This document shows positions 14,760-19,059 of a stretch of DNA of 19,059 nt, piece by piece. The translations under genes and the position numbers were made by a program. Numbering within the stretch: the first letter of the stretch is position 1; each line of letters begins with the position of its first letter. Origin of the DNA: Duncaniella sp. Its GTDB lineage: Bacteria > Bacteroidota > Bacteroidia > Bacteroidales > Muribaculaceae. The DNA lies in assembly GCF_029054785.1 (NCBI RefSeq), contig NZ_JAIDEN010000055.1, positions 1 through 19,059 on the forward strand, in the 5' to 3' direction. The notes under the pieces were generated by a model. It was given only the letters and a program-made list of their open reading frames with translations, was not told the origin of the DNA and ran no database searches.

Positions 14760-17114
14760 TCAGCCGACCACTGAAAATTTTGCAAATTTCAGCATCAGCG
14801 TCCTGGTGTCTGTATTGTCAAATTTCACTGTTATACGCGGATCCGGCCCGGCATTGTCAATGACGATGATCTCACCGAGTCCGAATTTCGCATGTTCGAT
14901 CCTCATGCCTTCCTGAAGTTCTCCGACGGCATGAAGCGTATATTGCCCACCCGCTTGTCCGGAGGCCGCAGCAGACGGCGATGTCCGCAAAGGTATGGAT
15001 GCCGGACGGTTATACATCTCAGCCGAGGGCGAAGGCTGCACCTTGCGCAAGGAGTTGAGGCTGCGGGCCGAACCCGCCATCGAGGCGGTGTAGTTGGCTG
15101 TCGGACGCACTCGCGGCTCACCGCCGCCAAGCCGGTCATTAGTCGCGAGACGCAGGAAGCGCTGGTCTATATCGCCCAGAAAACGCGAAGGGCGGCAGGC
15201 CGCCGTCTGTCCGTTGCGGAAACGCGAACCGGCATAACTGAGCATGCAGAATTTCTTCGCACGTGTTATGGCCACATACATCAGCCGTCGCTCCTCCTCG
15301 ATCTGCGAGGGAGAGTCCTTGGACATTGCCGAGGGGAAAAGATCCTCCTCCACACCGACCACAAACACATTGTTGAACTCCAGGCCCTTGGCGGCATGTA
15401 CGGTCATGAGCGTCACCCGTTCCTCGGTCCCGTCATTCGCGTCCGAATCCTGATCGGTGGCCAGTGAGACCTCCGCCATGAAATCGGCGAGCGACATGCT
15501 CTCACTCCCCTCTTCAACCCGTGTCTCCACGAAGCTCTTCACTCCCGACAGCAATTCCTGGATATTCTCCTGCTTCGACAGATTTTCGGGAGTGCTGTCG
15601 TGGAGATACATTCTGAACAGCCCCGTGCGGTCAATAATTTTAGTGGCAAGCTCAAAGGCATCAGCGCCCTTGCGGTCAGCCTGGACAAACTCGGCAATCA
15701 GCGAGGCGAAACCGTCAAGTTTCCTCAGAGTGCCCGAATTGAGTCCTGCGGGAAACCTGTCAGGCTCCTGGATGACGGTCCAAAGGCTCACATTGCCGTC
15801 AATGGCTGCACGCGTGAGCTTGTTGAGCGTGGTATCGCCTATGCCTCGCGCCGGGAAATTGATCACTCGCCTCAGAGCCTCGTCGTCGTCCGGATTGAGC
15901 GCAAGACGGAAATAGGCAATGGCGTCCTTCACCTCCTTGCGCTGGTAGAACGACAGTCCGCCGTAGATCCTGTAAGGCACATTTCGCTTTCTCAGCGCCT
16001 CCTCAAGCACACGGCTCTGGGCATTCGTGCGGTAGAGGATGGCAAAATCGTCGGCACTGTCACCGCTGGTCATCTTGAGCTGCGACAGACGCGAGGCCAC
16101 CTGATAGGCCTCCTCGAAGTCACTGTAACATTTGACGACTTCAATCGGCGCGCCGGTCTCGTTTTCCGAATAGACCGTCTTGGGTATCTGCTCGCTGTTC
16201 TTGTCGATCAGCGACCCGGCGGCATTTATGATGTTGCGGGTCGAGCGGTAGTTGCGCTCAAGCTTGAAGGTCGAAAGCGCCGGATAAGTCTTCCTCAGGT
16301 CAAGAATATTACGGATGTTGGCCCCGCGGAAGGAGTAGATGCTCTGCGCGTCGTCACCCACCACACAGAGCTTGCCGCTCTCGCGTGTCAGCTGGGTCAC
16401 GATTACATGCTGTGCGAAGTTCGTGTCCTGATACTCGTCGACCAGCACATAGCTGAAAAATTCCCTGTAATGCCGGAGTATGTCGGGATTATCACGCAAA
16501 AGCACGTTGGTGTAGTAGAGGAGATCGTCGAAATCCATAGCCCCGGCCACCACACAACGGTCGCGATAGGCCCGATAGACGGCACATAGCTCAGGGCGTC
16601 TGGCTCTGGCATCAGCCTCCATCACATCGCGGCTCATCGCATAGTCTTCAGGCGACACAAGCGCGTTTTTCGCACCCGAAATGGCCGATAGGACCGCCGA
16701 CGGCTTGTAGATCTTGTCGTCAAGCTGCATGTCGCGGATGATCGTCTTGACAAGCGACTTGCTGTCGGCGCTGTCATAGATCGTGAAATTGCTCTTGAAG
16801 CCGATCCTGTCGGCATTCGCCCTCAGGATACGTGCGAAAATCGAATGGAAGGTACCCATCCACAGCTTCGAGGCGACAGCGCCCCCGACAAGCTGCTCGA
16901 TGCGTTCGCGCATCTCCCTGGCTGCTTTGTTGGTAAATGTAAGTGCAAGAATGCGCCACGGCTCATGGCCGAGGCGCAGAAGATGAACAATCTTATAGGT
17001 CAGTACACGGGTCTTGCCAGAACCGGCACCGGCAATAACCAACTGCGGGCCGTCGCAATACTCGACCGCGGCCCGCTGTTGTTCGTTCAGTTCATCAAGA
17101 TAGTTTTCGTCCAT
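14760..17114 (-). CDS. uvrD: UvrD/PcrA-type ATP-dependent DNA helicase
   Basis: This is a superfamily 1A 3'-5' helicase acting in nucleotide-excision and mismatch repair and in clearing stalled polymerases. Taking the ATG at 17112-17114 gives 784 residues starting MDENYLDELNEQQRAAVEY, the usual distance before the Walker A motif AGAGSGKT (28-35). Other motifs are LTFTNKAAREM, VDEYQDTN (DE at 226-227), GDDAQSIYSFRGA, NYRS, LMTVHAAKGLEF and YVAITRAKK. The C-terminal 60 residues (GMRIEHAKFGLGEII ... KFDNTDTRTLMLKFAKF) match the Tudor-like domain by which PcrA/UvrD contacts RNA polymerase. A start 51 bases further upstream is possible but would run through the repeat region. A weak promoter-like TTTG (complement of 17214-17217), 22-nt spacer and CAACTTTG (complement of 17184-17191) lies upstream. 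Confidence 0.95.
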   Translation of the reverse strand: MDENYLDELNEQQRAAVEYCDGPQLVIAGAGSGKTRVLTYKIVHLLRLGHEPWRILALTFTNKAAREMRERIEQLVGGAVASKLWMGTFHSIFARILRANADRIGFKSNFTIYDSADSKSLVKTIIRDMQLDDKIYKPSAVLSAISGAKNALVSPEDYAMSRDVMEADARARRPELCAVYRAYRDRCVVAGAMDFDDLLYYTNVLLRDNPDILRHYREFFSYVLVDEYQDTNFAQHVIVTQLTRESGKLCVVGDDAQSIYSFRGANIRNILDLRKTYPALSTFKLERNYRSTRNIINAAGSLIDKNSEQIPKTVYSENETGAPIEVVKCYSDFEEAYQVASRLSQLKMTSGDSADDFAILYRTNAQSRVLEEALRKRNVPYRIYGGLSFYQRKEVKDAIAYFRLALNPDDDEALRRVINFPARGIGDTTLNKLTRAAIDGNVSLWTVIQEPDRFPAGLNSGTLRKLDGFASLIAEFVQADRKGADAFELATKIIDRTGLFRMYLHDSTPENLSKQENIQELLSGVKSFVETRVEEGSESMSLADFMAEVSLATDQDSDANDGTEERVTLMTVHAAKGLEFNNVFVVGVEEDLFPSAMSKDSPSQIEEERRLMYVAITRAKKFCMLSYAGSRFRNGQTAACRPSRFLGDIDQRFLRLATNDRLGGGEPRVRPTANYTASMAGSARSLNSLRKVQPSPSAEMYNRPASIPLRTSPSAAASGQAGGQYTLHAVGELQEGMRIEHAKFGLGEIIVIDNAGPDPRITVKFDNTDTRTLMLKFAKFSVVG

Positions 17115-17260
17115 CAATAATGTTGGGGAGGTTGTTTGACATGTTAAGAGGTTGTTTAAAAACAAGAGTTAAAATCTGAGCATCAAAGTTGCCTGCGGCT
17201 AATTTTTTGACCTCAAATGAGGTCACTTGCAGGTGTTGCAAAACCTGCTTGACAACCTCC
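17115..17260. repeat. Structured uvrD-dipeptidase spacer with 9-bp terminal inverted repeats
   Basis: The 146-bp spacer carries GGAGGTTGT at 17127-17135 and its inverse ACAACCTCC at 17252-17260, spanning 134 bp like a small MITE. Inside are two perfect hairpins: TGACCTC/GAGGTCA at 17208-17225 (4-nt loop) and GCAGGT/ACCTGC at 17229-17248 (8-nt loop). GAGGTTGTTT is repeated directly at 17128-17137 and 17148-17157. Positions 17148-17176 match the region before ansA. No target-site duplication is evident. The hairpins also lie just after the dipeptidase stop and could act at its 3' end, although no T-run follows them. Confidence 0.5.
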
Positions 17261-18889
17261 TTACTTGACAAGCAGATGATCGCCTGTTTCGTTTACAATC
17301 GAGCGATAGTAGCGTTCGTCATATCCTCCGTAGATCGGCGAGACGGGCATTCCTTCGGGAGTGCGCTCGAACTTGCCGTCTTTCTCGCGCTTGATGTTGC
17401 CGTCCATATATTTGACAAGCAGATAGTCGCCGAGATCCTTGTAGCGTTTCACATAACGGGTTGAGGCGCTTGCCGAATGGCTGTTCAGGCGGTTGCGGGC
17501 AGCCTCAGGATCGAGAGCGCTCACTTCGGCCACAAGATTTCCGACTTCTGTCTCCAAAGTCTCCTCCTCGGCTTTCTGCACGCGGCGGATATCGTCGATC
17601 ATCTTGCTGTACTGATGATAAGCCTGGTTTGCGACATAGCTTGTCACCCAGAAGGCAGCGTCCCACGAGAGTGTGAGCAGGTCGCCGTTGCCCTGAGCGA
17701 ATTCGTGAGGAATGGAAGTTATGCAGTTGTACATCGGCACATAGACACAGGTGTTGGCGTCGTCCACACCGAACCAGAGGATGCCGCGCATCTGCTGGGG
17801 ATAGGCCGAGTTCATCTGTGAGACAAACGAGAAACCGGTCTGCTGGGTAGCGATGGCGCGTTCGTTGAGATATTCCTTGCCGTCGACCTTGAAAGTCATC
17901 GGACGCCAGCGGTAAGGCACTGCGTAAGGGCCTGCGCCTACATCCTTGGTCATATCCATCGGAGTGCCTTCATAGTGGTCGCGCATCATCCATTTCATTT
18001 CGTTGAGGCTCACCTTGCGGTCGGGTTTCACCCAAAGGGGCATCGGCTCACCTTCGGATTTCATGACCCAGGGGAGATAGCTGTCCATTCCGTCGGCAAA
18101 GCGGTTGAAGTAGCTCCAGACACGGCCGTCGCAGCCGCGTGTGGCAGTGCCGTCCAGTTCGCCATAGGCCAGTGAGAAGCTGAAATCCTCATCCTTGCCG
18201 TTGAAATAACCCATCTTGCGGGCAAATTTGATGACGTCGGGCGAATAGAGGGTGTTTTCCTTATCCTTCAGAGGAAACTTGTGGATGCGCGGATGGTTGG
18301 CGTGACCTGCGATGCAGTCATCCGGAATGCGGCGGGCAACCCAGACCGCACCCTTTTCCTTGCCGCCTTTGCCGACAAGCTCCATGATCCAGGCCTCCTC
18401 CGAGTCTGCGATCGAGAATGATTCGCCGCTCGAATGATAGCCGTAGGTATTGACCAGATCGGTCATTATCTTTATAGCCTCACGGGGAGTTCTGGCGCGT
18501 TCGAGAGTCACATAGATCAGAGAGCCGTAATCCATTATGCCGGTTGTGTCGGCCAGTTCCGGACGTCCGCCCCAGGTGCTTTCTGAGATCGTCAGACCAT
18601 GCTCGTTCATGTTGCCGATGGTCGTATAGGTCTCGGCAACTTCAGGTATTTCGCCGAGATAACGGCCTGTGTCCCATTCCACGATCTTTCTCATCGTCCC
18701 CGGTTTATGCTTGCCTCCGGGGCGGTTATACAGTTCGCCATAAAGCGTATGGCTGTCTGCGGCGTATGTCACAAGGACAGAACCGTCGGGAGTGGCATTC
18801 TTGCCGGCGATAAGGCTCGTGCAGGCCAGAGCGGGCTCAACGCTCATCAGAGCGAGCGCTCCAAGAAGGATTTTATCGAACATTTTCAT
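17261..18889 (-). CDS. Exported C69-family dipeptidase (PepD-like)
   Basis: C69 peptidases are N-terminal nucleophile hydrolases that cleave dipeptides, using a cysteine exposed by N-terminal processing. From the ATG at 18887-18889 the product has 542 residues. It begins with a signal peptide (MKMFDKILLGALALMSVEPALA) that ends directly before C23 in CTSLIAGKNATPDGSVLV. This mirrors the family's ACTxxxVGKxATxDGS start, so signal cleavage would leave Cys as residue 1. Later segments include 'GLTISESTWGGRPEL' and 'SGESFSIADSEEAWIMEL', also typical. A frame open 32 codons further upstream starts inside the promoter region and lacks family similarity, so I reject it. A lipoprotein reading is less likely because the lipobox is poor (ALAC with Ala at -3). 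Confidence 0.9.
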   Translation of the reverse strand: MKMFDKILLGALALMSVEPALACTSLIAGKNATPDGSVLVTYAADSHTLYGELYNRPGGKHKPGTMRKIVEWDTGRYLGEIPEVAETYTTIGNMNEHGLTISESTWGGRPELADTTGIMDYGSLIYVTLERARTPREAIKIMTDLVNTYGYHSSGESFSIADSEEAWIMELVGKGGKEKGAVWVARRIPDDCIAGHANHPRIHKFPLKDKENTLYSPDVIKFARKMGYFNGKDEDFSFSLAYGELDGTATRGCDGRVWSYFNRFADGMDSYLPWVMKSEGEPMPLWVKPDRKVSLNEMKWMMRDHYEGTPMDMTKDVGAGPYAVPYRWRPMTFKVDGKEYLNERAIATQQTGFSFVSQMNSAYPQQMRGILWFGVDDANTCVYVPMYNCITSIPHEFAQGNGDLLTLSWDAAFWVTSYVANQAYHQYSKMIDDIRRVQKAEEETLETEVGNLVAEVSALDPEAARNRLNSHSASASTRYVKRYKDLGDYLLVKYMDGNIKREKDGKFERTPEGMPVSPIYGGYDERYYRSIVNETGDHLLVK

Positions 18890-18968
18890 GATTGGTTTTG
18901 TTTTTTTAGTGTTCAGTCCGAAACACCCAGACCGCCTTTCCGGGGTCTCCGCTCCGAATTGAACAGAA

Positions 18969-19019
18969 GCGTGGATGTCCGTCATGCAAAAATAATGAAA
19001 TTCATCTATAAATCCACGC
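18969..19019 (-). promoter_or_regulatory. Dipeptidase promoter region with flanking inverted repeat
   Basis: TATTTTTG on the minus strand (complement of 18987-18994) is a perfect match to the Bacteroidota -7 element, though no good -33 TTTG is found at the usual distance. The start site would be near 18980, about 90 nt before the ATG. The element sits between the arms of a perfect 8-bp inverted repeat, GCGTGGAT (18969-18976) and ATCCACGC (19012-19019). An 11-bp palindrome, ATGAAATTCAT (18995-19005), lies just upstream of the -7 element. This is an operator-like arrangement; a regulator is not identifiable. The remainder of 18890-19059 shows no gene. Confidence 0.5.
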
Positions 19020-19059
19020 GATCTGTCTTCTTTCCTCCTCCGGTCCGACGCTTAGAGGG

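Noticed and set aside
15600..16589. A 329-codon open frame on the plus strand
   Set aside because: It is antisense to the uvrD helicase core and has no recognisable motif.
17115..17165. N-terminal extension of UvrD by 17 residues
   Set aside because: The extension is encoded by the inverted-repeat spacer and lies before the conserved start MDENYLDELNEQQ, so the ATG at 17114 is preferred.
18890..18985. N-terminal extension of the dipeptidase by 32 residues
   Set aside because: It would place the signal peptide internally and begin at about the predicted transcription start site.
1..19059. CRISPR arrays, tRNA or rRNA genes, transposases, toxin-antitoxin or defence genes
   Set aside because: Both strands were scanned by eye and none was found. 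All long frames are explained by housekeeping genes.

Overview
The window looks like a chromosomal housekeeping segment from a member of the order Bacteroidales (Bacteroidota). I infer this from three things. Promoter-like sequences match the Bacteroidota TTG/TTTG...TAnnTTTG consensus. The str and S10 ribosomal clusters are joined with no tuf between fusA and rpsJ. NspC, used for polyamine synthesis, and an exported C69 dipeptidase fit a Bacteroidales gene set. A gut family such as Muribaculaceae is plausible but not proven. I saw no prophage, IS transposase, CRISPR array, tRNA or rRNA.

Left third (1-6366, minus strand): rpsL, rpsG, fusA, rpsJ, rplC, rplD, rplW and rplB are transcribed right to left, and rplB is cut by the window edge. 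They are tightly spaced except for an rpsL leader of about 130 nt and a 181-nt rpsL-rpsG spacer. Both contain mutually exclusive hairpin pairings and are the best candidates here for ribosomal-protein feedback sites. A divergent promoter pair separates rpsL from metG.

Middle (6367-9643, plus strand): metG (methionyl-tRNA synthetase with a C-terminal tRNA-binding domain) is followed by a strong inverted repeat and then ansA (cytosolic type I asparaginase). The 193-bp metG-ansA gap carries a hairpin with its T-run on the minus strand, so it may encode a short minus-strand RNA.

Right part (9682-18889, minus strand): seven genes run leftward. They are a C69 dipeptidase with a signal peptide, a UvrD/PcrA helicase, nspC (carboxynorspermidine/carboxyspermidine decarboxylase), a membrane-anchored family 2 glycosyltransferase overlapping nspC by one base, radC, cysK and dinB. 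dinB ends convergently with ansA. The dipeptidase and uvrD are separated by a 146-bp structured spacer with 9-bp terminal inverted repeats. Part of this spacer resembles the sequence in front of ansA, so a small dispersed repeat may be present.

All protein-coding genes look intact and ordinary for their families. I found no convincing new multi-gene system. The observations most worth following up are non-coding: the two ribosomal-protein leaders, the shared 29-bp core repeat, the 134-bp inverted-repeat element, and an operator-like inverted repeat around the dipeptidase promoter.
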